Below are positions 1-5,089 of a DNA stretch of 5,089 nt, in pieces. The notes under the pieces are model-generated. The model was given only the letters and a program-made list of their open reading frames with translations, had not been told where the DNA came from and searched no databases. Position 1 is the first letter of the stretch. Every line of letters begins with the position of its first letter. The translations under genes and the position numbers were made by a program. Source of the DNA: Deltaproteobacteria bacterium (GTDB lineage: Bacteria > Myxococcota_A > UBA9160 > SMWR01); assembly GCA_029261905.1 (NCBI GenBank), contig JAJDAM010000208.1:1-5089 (forward strand). The letters are read 5' to 3'.

Positions 1-31
1 CGATCCCTGGATATACTTCCGGATGTCATTA

Positions 32-65
32 TGTACTGATACAGTCATATGTTTGTACTGTAACA
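32..65. promoter_or_regulatory. Candidate tandem operator upstream of the PPOX/DJ-1 pair
   Basis: Two 12-bp elements, TGTACTGATACA (32-43) and TGTACTGTAACA (54-65), match at 10 of 12 positions. They start 22 bp apart, about two helical turns, so both would face the same side of the DNA. Each element is itself a short inverted repeat (TGTA/TACA in the first, TGT/ACA in the second). They lie in the AT-rich leader about 95-130 bp before the first gene, in a position suited to a dimeric regulator. No regulator gene is visible in the window and no convincing -35/-10 pair could be fixed beside the repeats, so the role is inferred. The rest of 1-159 shows no gene, only a weak duplicated ATCTC-N-TTCGG motif around 85-111. 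Confidence 0.35.
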
Positions 66-159
66 ATAAGTCCACACGAAGCAAGATCTCTTTTCGGGAA
101 ATCTCGTTCGGCACAGCAAACCGGCGGCGTCAGCAATGGCGTAACGCATGGAGTCAGAC

Positions 160-849
160 ATGTCGCAACTCGAACCCACCCCCAGGACGACACTCAAGCG
201 CGGCAAAGACCGCGGGAGCTACGAACTCGACGACATCCACGGGATCCTCGACGCAGGCCTGGCCTGCCATCTCGCGTTCATCGCGAACGGCTCCCCTCAC
301 ATCATCCCGACCGCTTACGGCCGGATCGGTTCGACGCTGTACGTGCACGGCGCCGCCGCCAACCGCGCGCTGCGCGCGCTTTGCAACGGCGAACCGGCGT
401 GCCTTTCCGTGACGCACATCGATGGCCTGGTGTTGGCGCGCTCGGCGTTCCACCACTCGATGAACTACCGATCGGTGGTGCTGTACGGGCCCATGCGCGA
501 AGTCACCGACGACGAGGAGTGGCTGGCCGGGCTGCACGCCATCATCGAACACATGGTGCCCGGACGCTGGGACGATGTGCGGGGCCCCAACGCTGCGGAA
601 ACGAAACGCACGATGGTGCTGGCGCTGGAAATCGACGAGGGTTCCGCGAAGGTCCGATCTGGTCCCCCGGTAGATGACGAAGAGGACTACGAGATCGGTT
701 GCTGGGCTGGCGTGATCCCGACACCGATCCACTTTGCAGCGCCGATCGACGACCCGCGCCTCGCACCGGGAATCGAAGTTCCGAGTTACGTTCGCAACTA
801 CCGACGCGCCGGTCGCACCCCCAGTCGCACTAATGGCGGGAGCACGTGA
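160..849 (+). CDS. Pyridoxamine 5'-phosphate oxidase-fold (FMN-binding split barrel) family protein
   Basis: This 229-residue cytosolic protein resembles the NimA-like/COG3467 branch of the PPOX fold, small barrels that bind FMN or other cofactors. The match rests on a run of family-typical segments: an N-terminal region ending GSYELDDIHGIL (19-30), the barrel strand with HIIP and LYVHGAA (47-66), THIDGLVLARS (85-95), the very conserved HHSMNYRSVVLYG (98-110), a helix ending VPGRW (133-137), and SAKVRSG followed by an acidic stretch and CWAGVIP (162-187). The ATG at 160 is preferred over the in-frame ATG at 148 because GGAG (150-153) sits 6 nt before it. The arginine-rich tail after residue 213 is probably disordered. 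The stop overlaps the next start by one base, so the two genes are probably co-translated. Family placement is secure. Substrate and cofactor are unknown, and true PdxH activity is unlikely given the divergence. Confidence 0.9.
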   Translation: MSQLEPTPRTTLKRGKDRGSYELDDIHGILDAGLACHLAFIANGSPHIIPTAYGRIGSTLYVHGAAANRALRALCNGEPACLSVTHIDGLVLARSAFHHSMNYRSVVLYGPMREVTDDEEWLAGLHAIIEHMVPGRWDDVRGPNAAETKRTMVLALEIDEGSAKVRSGPPVDDEEDYEIGCWAGVIPTPIHFAAPIDDPRLAPGIEVPSYVRNYRRAGRTPSRTNGGST

Positions 850-1442
850 TGAGTCGCACCATCGGAATCCTGCTGTTCGACGACGTGGAAGAACTCGATT
901 TCGCGGGCCCCTGGGAAGTCTTCACTTCCACGCGCGAAGCCGATGCGGCGCTTCGCGTGGTGACGATTTCGCAAAGCGGCGAAATCGTCCGATGCGCGAA
1001 AGGGCTGCGCGTCGTACCGGATCACTCGTTCGAAGACGCTCCCAGCCTCGACATCGTGCTGGTACCCGGCGGACAGGGCACACGGCGCGAAGTCGACAAC
1101 CCGATCCTGATCGAATGGTTGCGCAAAGTCGCCGACGGCTGCGATTGGGTGACGAGCGTCTGTACCGGGTCCCTGCTGCTCCACGAAGCCGGTATCGCGC
1201 GAGGCAAGCGCATCACGACACATCACGCCTTCATCGAAACGCTGCGCGCACGGGGCGACGCAGAGGTCCTCGCGCGTGTCCGCTACGTACGAGACGGCAA
1301 CCTCGTGACGTCTGCGGGCGTTTCCGCCGGGATCGACATGGCGCTGTGGCTCGTCGGACAGCTGTATTCACCTAAAATCGCGCGCGCCGTCCAACGCGGC
1401 ATCGAATACGACCCGGCACCGCCCTACGGCGCGGAGGTCTGA
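849..1442 (+). CDS. DJ-1/PfpI (ThiJ) family protein, class I glutamine amidotransferase-like
   Basis: This 197-residue protein covers a complete single DJ-1/PfpI domain. The opening strand ILLFDDVEELDFAGPWEVF (7-25) carries the conserved acidic residue (Glu15, with Asp17 next to the GP turn). VLVPGGQGTR (70-79) is the family oxyanion-region loop. VTSVCTGSLLL (101-111) is the nucleophile elbow with Cys105, followed by the THH motif around 124-126 and TSAGVSAGIDMAL near the C-terminus. This architecture is close to the isonitrile hydratase-like and AraC-fused amidotransferase branches, but no DNA-binding domain follows. Family members include chaperones, glyoxalases, deglycases and isocyanide hydratases, so the reaction cannot be assigned. 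The ATG at 849 is chosen because GGGAG (838-842) lies 6 nt upstream; a GTG at 846 is possible. Overlap with the PPOX-fold gene points to one transcript and coupled translation. Confidence 0.92.
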   Translation: MSRTIGILLFDDVEELDFAGPWEVFTSTREADAALRVVTISQSGEIVRCAKGLRVVPDHSFEDAPSLDIVLVPGGQGTRREVDNPILIEWLRKVADGCDWVTSVCTGSLLLHEAGIARGKRITTHHAFIETLRARGDAEVLARVRYVRDGNLVTSAGVSAGIDMALWLVGQLYSPKIARAVQRGIEYDPAPPYGAEV

Positions 1443-1505
1443 CGATTCGACGCGCCGTCGTCGGATCCCCGGGTTTCGATAGGAAGCGAAGTGGAGCGAA
1501 GACGG

Positions 1506-1511
1506 TAGAAT
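1506..1511 (+). promoter_or_regulatory. Possible -10 box for the small membrane protein gene
   Basis: TAGAAT (one mismatch to TATAAT) lies 60 bp upstream of the start at 1571, inside the 128-bp gap after the DJ-1 gene. No good -35 hexamer is found 16-18 bp upstream, so this may be a weak or activator-dependent promoter, or chance. A 5-bp stem with a 3-base loop (1448-1460) follows the DJ-1 stop but has no T tract, so I do not call it a terminator. Confidence 0.25.
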
Positions 1512-1570
1512 CTGGCGTGTGCACGTTCGACGGGCTCGATACCCGCGACGAATACCCGGAGAGAGAAAAA

Positions 1571-1780
1571 ATGAACAAGCTGACAGCCACGATTGCGGTG
1601 CTCCTGATTCCCGGCACCGCCGCCGCCCATACCGACCACTTCTCCGGCGGCGACTTCGGCCTCCTCCACCTGTTGACGGACCCGTTTCACATCGGGTTGA
1701 CAGCGGCGGTGGCCCTATTGTTCGTTGTAGCGCGGCGCACGATTCGCCGAAGGCGTGTCACGAGCCGCAACGCCCGCTGA
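1571..1780 (+). CDS. Small histidine-containing exported or membrane protein, hypothetical
   Basis: This 69-residue protein begins with a short signal-like segment, MNKLTATIAVLLIPGTAAA, where cleavage after Ala19 would expose HTDH at the new N-terminus. A short stretch with His20, His23, His33 and His40 follows (GLLHLLTDPFHIG). Then comes a hydrophobic span of about 14 residues (41-54) and a strongly basic tail with RR and RRRR (55-62). This predicts a periplasm-facing histidine-rich loop, one membrane anchor and a positively charged cytoplasmic end. The overall look recalls the small 'AH-x-H ... LLHxLTxPxH' hypothetical proteins of proteobacteria. Metal binding is a guess from the histidines. 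The ATG at 1571 is chosen over upstream codons because GGAGAGAG (1558-1565) precedes it and the signal-like segment starts there. It converges on the Rieske oxygenase gene with only 22 bp between stops and no clear shared terminator. Confidence 0.72.
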   Translation: MNKLTATIAVLLIPGTAAAHTDHFSGGDFGLLHLLTDPFHIGLTAAVALLFVVARRTIRRRRVTSRNAR

Positions 1781-1802
1781 CGCGGCACGCGAGTCGTCGA
1801 CG

Positions 1803-3353
1803 TCAGTCCTTCGCGATCCACTTGTCGAGCAGCTGGTGGAAGTGCCGCGGTTTGGTTTCACCGTAGTCGGCGAAGATGATGTGTTTCGATTTCATCGTCT
1901 TCATGCCGCGCTGCACGCGTGGCAGGTTGTACACGTCCTGATTGAAGACTTTCGCGAGCATTCCGAGTTCGGGGGCCTCCACCCAGTCGTCATCCGGTCC
2001 GAGCCAGTGGATCGGCGCCGCGGGTGGACGTTTTTCGCCGGGCGGTACCGGGACGAAATACATGCACTCGTGGATACACTCGTCTGGATTGCTTCCATGC
2101 GGGCGAAACCGGTACACGATCGGATTGAACGAGCCCCACGGATGAAAGTTGGGAAAGACCGTCAGATAGATCGAATCGATGAGTTCGGCGTCGCTGATCT
2201 CGTCGACCCGGTCGCCCAACACATCTCGCAAAGCCTCTCGCCCGGGAGCGGCCATCGCCGCGCGCACATTCTTCGCTGAATTGCCGGCGCCATTGGACCG
2301 GGGAGCAGAAACCGTCTCGGCCCCGGCAAGCTGCCGACCGCCGATCCAATCGCACATGTTCGGATCGACCTGGCCGAGGTCACCTTCGATGCGCGTACCG
2401 GCGTCCGTGAACAACCCGGTCCGTCCATCGGCCGCCGTGACCAGAACCCGGCCTTCGGCCTCCCGCTCGTAAACCGCACCGCTCAATGGATGCCGTAGCT
2501 TCGTGTAGAGCTTGCCGTCCGGGAGATCCTCGCGGGCGGGAACACCCGCGATGTGTGGGCTCGGGGTTCCGTTGGGAGACAACGCCCGGCTGTAGTTACC
2601 GAAGACGTCATACTTCGAGTTCGCATCCCCGATCCCTCCCAAGATCGTCGGGTGGGTCGCGACGACGTGATAGGCCTCCGAGAAGGCTTCCTGCGCGACC
2701 TTCCAATTGCAGCGCAAGACCTTCGCGACGTGCGCGACCTTGTAGCGCTCTTCGAACGGCAGCAGCGTGAACTGCTCGGACAAATCGCCGAGGTAATCGG
2801 CGAGCGGCTCGGCGTCGTCGTCGGGATTGATGAAAATGAAGCCGCCCCAGCGCCCTACTTTCACCTCGGGCAATTTGTACTCACACGGGTCGACGGCCGG
2901 GAAATCCCACTCGCAGGGGATCTCTTTCAACGAGCCGTCCAGGTTCCAGCTCCAGCCGTGGAACGGGCAGCGCAACTCGCGCGCCCACTTGCCGCGTTCA
3001 TCGCGCAACAATCGCCCCCGATGCAAGCAGGCGTTGTAGTAGGCCTTGAAGGTGTCGTCGCCCGTCCGAGCGATGAGAAATGACAACTCGGCGATGTCAT
3101 AGACGAGGTAGTCGCCGACATCCGGGATGTCGTCTTCGTGGCACGCCATCTGCCAGACCCGCTTCCAGACCTTCTCGACTTCGAGATCGTGAAACTCCTG
3201 CGAAAAATAGCGCTCGACCGGTACGCGCGTCGGGCCGGGAGGCATCGGCGATTCGACCCGCAGGATGTCCCGAACGGGATGACTGTCTTCGTCGAGCAAC
3301 TGCTGGTAGGAGATCCCGGCCGATCGATTGGTCCCGGTCCTCGTCTCGGTCAC
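1803..3353 (-). CDS. Rieske non-heme iron ring-hydroxylating oxygenase, alpha subunit
   Basis: This 516-residue terminal oxygenase subunit would take electrons from a ferredoxin or reductase and activate O2 to hydroxylate an organic substrate. The Rieske [2Fe-2S] site is complete: Cys109-x-His111 and Cys129-x2-His132, in the frame CLHRG...CPFHGWSW. The SRPBCC-type catalytic domain follows, with NWKVAQEAFSEAYHVVATHP (216-235) supplying His229 and His234 for the mononuclear iron. Asp473 in FNQDVYNLPRVQRG is the likely third ligand. The residue three before the first iron histidine is Glu226, where naphthalene dioxygenase has the bridging Asp205. The distance from the second histidine to the third ligand is 239 residues against 149 in naphthalene dioxygenase, so the catalytic domain is enlarged, mainly between 260 and 385. 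The GTG at 3353 is preferred because AGGAGG (3361-3366) lies 7 nt upstream; an in-frame ATG at 3506 would add 51 uncharacteristic residues. Substrate is unknown, and no partner electron-transfer gene is in the window. Confidence 0.95.
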   Translation of the reverse strand: MTETRTGTNRSAGISYQQLLDEDSHPVRDILRVESPMPPGPTRVPVERYFSQEFHDLEVEKVWKRVWQMACHEDDIPDVGDYLVYDIAELSFLIARTGDDTFKAYYNACLHRGRLLRDERGKWARELRCPFHGWSWNLDGSLKEIPCEWDFPAVDPCEYKLPEVKVGRWGGFIFINPDDDAEPLADYLGDLSEQFTLLPFEERYKVAHVAKVLRCNWKVAQEAFSEAYHVVATHPTILGGIGDANSKYDVFGNYSRALSPNGTPSPHIAGVPAREDLPDGKLYTKLRHPLSGAVYEREAEGRVLVTAADGRTGLFTDAGTRIEGDLGQVDPNMCDWIGGRQLAGAETVSAPRSNGAGNSAKNVRAAMAAPGREALRDVLGDRVDEISDAELIDSIYLTVFPNFHPWGSFNPIVYRFRPHGSNPDECIHECMYFVPVPPGEKRPPAAPIHWLGPDDDWVEAPELGMLAKVFNQDVYNLPRVQRGMKTMKSKHIIFADYGETKPRHFHQLLDKWIAKD

Positions 3354-3385
3354 GCGCGTTCCTCCTGTCGCTGTCGGTTGGCCAT
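3350..3385 (-). CDS. Candidate 11-codon leader ORF coupled to the Rieske oxygenase
   Basis: An ATG at 3385 opens an 11-residue ORF, MANRQRQEERA. Its TGA stop shares two bases with the oxygenase GTG start in the string GTGA. It has its own Shine-Dalgarno site GGGAGG (3393-3398), 7 nt upstream. The oxygenase's AGGAGG site lies inside the short ORF, so a ribosome translating it would pass over and unmask that site and could restart at the GTG. The frame differs from the oxygenase, so it is not simply an N-terminal extension. The peptide has no run of a single amino acid that would suggest classical attenuation. Translation is inferred from spacing and overlap alone. Confidence 0.4.
   Translation of the reverse strand: MANRQRQEERA
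3361..3366 (-). promoter_or_regulatory. Ribosome binding site that sets the oxygenase start
   Basis: A full AGGAGG consensus lies 7 nt before the GTG codon at 3353. No comparable site precedes the far-upstream ATG at 3506. This decides the start at 3353 and removes 51 residues from the longest possible reading frame. Confidence 0.8.
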
Positions 3386-3392
3386 CCTGAAT

Positions 3393-3398
3393 CCTCCC
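3393..3398 (-). promoter_or_regulatory. Ribosome binding site of the leader ORF
   Basis: GGGAGG sits 7 nt before the ATG at 3385. It is a good Shine-Dalgarno match at normal spacing for an ORF of only 11 codons, and is the main reason to take that short ORF seriously. Confidence 0.4.
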
Positions 3399-3552
3399 GC
3401 ACCAGATTGCTACAACGGGCTTTGCAACCCTGATGCCGAGAACTCGCCGGACTTCACCGCCGGATGACAGGCATGCGGGCCGGGCAATCGCCGGTATTCG
3501 ACACACATCGAGCAGATCATTTCACTTCGCAGCGGGTGCCCTGGGGCAGTTC

Positions 3553-3576
3553 AAGACAACCCAGCGAGGTGCTGGG
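3553..3576 (-). terminator. Possible weak rho-independent terminator after the sulfotransferase gene
   Basis: Reading leftwards, 10 nt after the sulfotransferase stop, CCCAGC (3576-3571) pairs with GCTGGG (3565-3560) around a 5-nt loop, and TTGTCTT (3559-3553) follows. The stem is GC-rich but only 6 bp and the T tract is interrupted, so partial read-through into the oxygenase gene is likely. If it works, the oxygenase needs its own promoter in the remaining gap down to about 3399. I could not fix a -35/-10 pair there. Confidence 0.4.
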
Positions 3577-3586
3577 GCCGCATGAC

Positions 3587-4648
3587 TCAGATGTTGTCAT
3601 TCGCGCCCAGCTTGCTGGCCCGACCCTGCCGCTCGAGACCCGGGCGAACCACTTCGGACAGCATGCTGGCTTCCTCCGCTGGAAGATCCGGGAAGCGTGT
3701 TGCCGGGACGCCCCCCACCAGCGCGGCCGCGCGCTCGATCCATCCACCGCGCGACGCATCGATCTCGAAGAACGCGGCGATCGCCGCCAGTTCCGATTGG
3801 GGATCCGCAATCAGATCCTCGAATCGCACTTCCCGATACCGCTCGGGCGCGATCGCGGCACGCGCCGCATCACCGCGCAAGATCTGGTCGTTCCAGTACT
3901 GCCCGAAGTAGTGAGCCGATGGCCGTGACGTGAGGACCTGCGAAATCGGATCCCGATCGGTCGGTTCCGCGTGGAGATCCAGCGGACCGAGTTCCGCCAG
4001 CGGCACCCCCGCATCGGTGGGTGCGCCGTACATCAACGAAATCGGCAGTCGATAGGCGTGATGTTCACGCATCGACAATGCCGCCTCGCGTCCGTCACGA
4101 TGGATGTGGAGAAATCGCGCTTTTGGAAACTGCTGATCGAGGTCGGCCAGGTAGTCGATCGACGACCCGGAGCGCTCGATCCAAAATCGCCGATCGAATC
4201 GCGCGACCAACCAATCGAACAGTGCGCGGTGGTGCTCGATCATCGAAGCCGATTCGCGAGAGCGCGCGAAAGTCATCACTTCATCGAACAGTTCGTCCGG
4301 CGAATCGGTCAACCGTGGCAGCATCGACAGCAGGATCCACGGAAGCGGTGCTCCGGGCAGGTAGCGGGCCGAGCGACCGTACGGATAGGTGATCTCGGCC
4401 ACCTCGTATCCGCGGCGCAACACGGCAGTGACGAACGGCTGCTCGGCCGAAATCAGCGCAGCAAACGCATCGCCCGTCACCGGGCCGACGGAGAACCGGG
4501 TGGCGATGTCGAGGCCGTTGAAATACTCGAACACACTGAGTGCGTCCGGGTTCTCCGCGAGCATTCTCGACAACAACGTCGAACCACAGCGCCCGCTTCC
4601 GACAATGATTCGATCCAACAGCGACCTCGGTGAATGTGTCGAGTCCAT
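3587..4648 (-). CDS. Sulfotransferase family protein (PAPS-dependent)
   Basis: This 353-residue protein is predicted to transfer sulfate from 3'-phosphoadenosine 5'-phosphosulfate to an alcohol or similar acceptor. The 5'-phosphosulfate-binding loop is VGSGRCGSTLLSRML (16-30), directly after a hydrophobic strand. FEYFNGLD (40-47) follows, as in bacterial family members. The 3'-phosphate site is the strand FLHIHRDGREAALSM (179-193), with Arg184 and Ser192 in the R-x7-S spacing. VRFEDLIADPQSELAAIAAFFEI (274-296) is the typical C-terminal segment. There is no signal peptide or membrane span, so it is cytosolic. The ATG at 4648 is chosen because it places the loop 16 residues in; an in-frame ATG at 4771 would overlap the divergent gene. 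No good Shine-Dalgarno site precedes 4648, so a weak or leaderless start is possible. The acceptor is unknown. It lies upstream of and co-oriented with the Rieske oxygenase, and its start is 33 bp from a divergent gene. Confidence 0.9.
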   Translation of the reverse strand: MDSTHSPRSLLDRIIVGSGRCGSTLLSRMLAENPDALSVFEYFNGLDIATRFSVGPVTGDAFAALISAEQPFVTAVLRRGYEVAEITYPYGRSARYLPGAPLPWILLSMLPRLTDSPDELFDEVMTFARSRESASMIEHHRALFDWLVARFDRRFWIERSGSSIDYLADLDQQFPKARFLHIHRDGREAALSMREHHAYRLPISLMYGAPTDAGVPLAELGPLDLHAEPTDRDPISQVLTSRPSAHYFGQYWNDQILRGDAARAAIAPERYREVRFEDLIADPQSELAAIAAFFEIDASRGGWIERAAALVGGVPATRFPDLPAEEASMLSEVVRPGLERQGRASKLGANDNI

Positions 4649-4662
4649 GATACGCTGCCCGA

Positions 4663-4673
4663 ACCTGTCAGGT
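4663..4673. promoter_or_regulatory. Palindrome in the divergent start region, candidate operator
   Basis: ACCTG-T-CAGGT is a perfect 11-bp odd palindrome lying within the 33-bp gap between the divergent start codons. Its centre at 4668 is 20 bp from the sulfotransferase ATG and 14 bp from the + strand ATG. It overlaps the GGTGGAG Shine-Dalgarno region (4671-4677) of the rightward gene, so a bound dimer could affect both directions. Short palindromes occur by chance, and binding is inferred only from position and symmetry. Confidence 0.3.
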
Positions 4674-4681
4674 GGAGATTC

Positions 4682-5089
4682 ATGACGGACCCCCGCACAG
4701 ATCGCGACGCTCGAACGGCCCGACTGGTTTCGGGACAAGCTTGGGACGACTTCTGCGACAGCCTGAAGCACGCCGGTCGGTTGGTTCTAGCAGACGACGT
4801 CCCGGGTTCCGAGCGCGACCGGGCCGAAGGTTTCCGATACCTCTCGCGGTTTCTCGCATCGGGCAACGCGCAATGCGTGACCCATGGCGACCCCGACTAT
4901 CCGATGTTCGTACGGATGATCGACTACTCGACACCGTGGGGCCTCGACAACCCCGATTGTCTGTATCACTTCGCCGCGATCCGCGGCGACAGCCGCTACC
5001 GCATCAGCGGTAACCGCGGCAGCGCCAACCACATCGACATCCAGGCGAACTTCGGACACTTCGCCAATGGCGACATCTCGTCGTGGGGA
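4682..5089 (+). CDS. Uncharacterised protein, N-terminal part, possibly DUF1214-like; runs off the window
   Basis: An open frame of 136 codons begins at ATG 4682 and reaches the window edge with no stop, so the gene is partial at its 3' end. GGAG (4674-4677) lies 4 nt upstream. The first 18 residues are polar and arginine-rich. The protein then reads AWDDFCDSLKHAGRLVLADD (20-39), with DRAEGFRYLSRFL (46-58), CLYHFAAIRGDSRYRISGNRG (93-113) and NHIDIQ (116-121). These segments recall an uncharacterised family, often tagged DUF1214-like, that I associate with neighbouring sulfotransferase genes in actinobacteria and proteobacteria. It has no signal peptide or membrane span in the visible part. 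The divergent arrangement with the sulfotransferase suggests shared control and perhaps a shared substrate. The family link is from memory of the pattern; no function is known. Confidence 0.8.
   Translation, partial: MTDPRTDRDARTARLVSGQAWDDFCDSLKHAGRLVLADDVPGSERDRAEGFRYLSRFLASGNAQCVTHGDPDYPMFVRMIDYSTPWGLDNPDCLYHFAAIRGDSRYRISGNRGSANHIDIQANFGHFANGDISSWG

Noticed and set aside
154..732. Long antisense open frame of 192 codons opposite the PPOX-fold gene
   Set aside because: It is the mirror of a strongly supported gene in high-GC DNA, its translation shows no recognisable domain and is Arg/Val-rich, and the sense strand has conserved motifs plus a Shine-Dalgarno site.
1441..1462. Hairpin after the DJ-1 gene stop as a terminator
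   Set aside because: The best stem is 5 bp with a 3-base loop and no T tract follows, so it does not meet a reasonable rho-independent terminator pattern.
1464..1475. GGATCCCCGGGT, identical to part of common cloning polylinkers
   Set aside because: Only 12 bases match and the flanking polylinker sites do not follow (TTC rather than ACC). It is most likely chance in GC-rich DNA rather than vector contamination.
1763..1802. Shared bidirectional terminator between the convergent stops
   Set aside because: Only GCCGC/GCGGC can pair across a 13-base loop, and there is no T or A tract on either side.
1755..2279. A + strand open frame of 174 codons over the end of the Rieske gene
   Set aside because: It is antisense to the catalytic domain with the iron-ligand region intact on the other strand, and it has no recognisable motif.
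3354..3506. N-terminal extension of the Rieske protein from the ATG at 3506
   Set aside because: The extra 51 residues have no family resemblance, and an ideal AGGAGG at 7-nt spacing supports the GTG at 3353.
3971..4633. A + strand open frame of 220 codons opposite the sulfotransferase
   Set aside because: The minus strand encodes both PAPS-binding motifs in frame; the opposite frame is arginine-rich and motif-free, as expected of a shadow.

Overview
This 5.1 kb window is compact, GC-rich bacterial DNA with short intergenic gaps, one GTG start and clear Shine-Dalgarno sites. Its content (a Rieske oxygenase, a PAPS-type sulfotransferase, a family seen beside sulfotransferases, a PPOX-fold flavoprotein and a DJ-1/PfpI protein) suits a metabolically versatile environmental bacterium. 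Candidates are a proteobacterium in the broad sense, Myxococcota or Binatota. The lineage is an inference and no marker gene is present.

Layout. Bases 1-159 are a relatively AT-rich leader holding two near-identical 12-bp repeats 22 bp apart, which look like a tandem operator. Downstream on the + strand is a tight two-gene unit: a pyridoxamine-5'-phosphate-oxidase-fold protein (160-849) whose TGA stop shares one base with the ATG of a DJ-1/PfpI-family protein (849-1442). A 128-bp gap with a possible -10 box leads to a 69-residue histidine-bearing small membrane or exported protein (1571-1780). It converges, with 22 bp between stop codons, on the next unit.

The minus-strand unit is transcribed leftwards. 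A 353-residue sulfotransferase (4648 to 3587) is followed, after a 233-bp gap with a possible terminator, by a 516-residue Rieske non-heme iron oxygenase alpha subunit (3353 to 1803). The oxygenase is immediately preceded by an 11-codon ORF with its own Shine-Dalgarno site. The short ORF's stop overlaps the oxygenase's GTG start (GTGA), which suggests translational coupling. A divergent + strand gene starts at 4682, 33 bp from the sulfotransferase start, and runs off the window. The gap between the two starts carries an 11-bp perfect odd palindrome.

How the genes may work together. Sulfotransferase, Rieske oxygenase and the divergent gene plausibly act on a common lipid-, sterol- or aromatic-like substrate by sulfation and oxidation. 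No substrate can be read from the sequence, and no ferredoxin, reductase or beta subunit for the oxygenase is in the window. The PPOX/DJ-1 pair looks like a small stress or detoxification unit. I see no mobile element, tRNA, rRNA or CRISPR array, and no clearly novel system. The least ordinary points are the coupled leader ORF, the two operator-like sites, and the atypical oxygenase with a glutamate at the usual bridging aspartate position and an enlarged catalytic domain.
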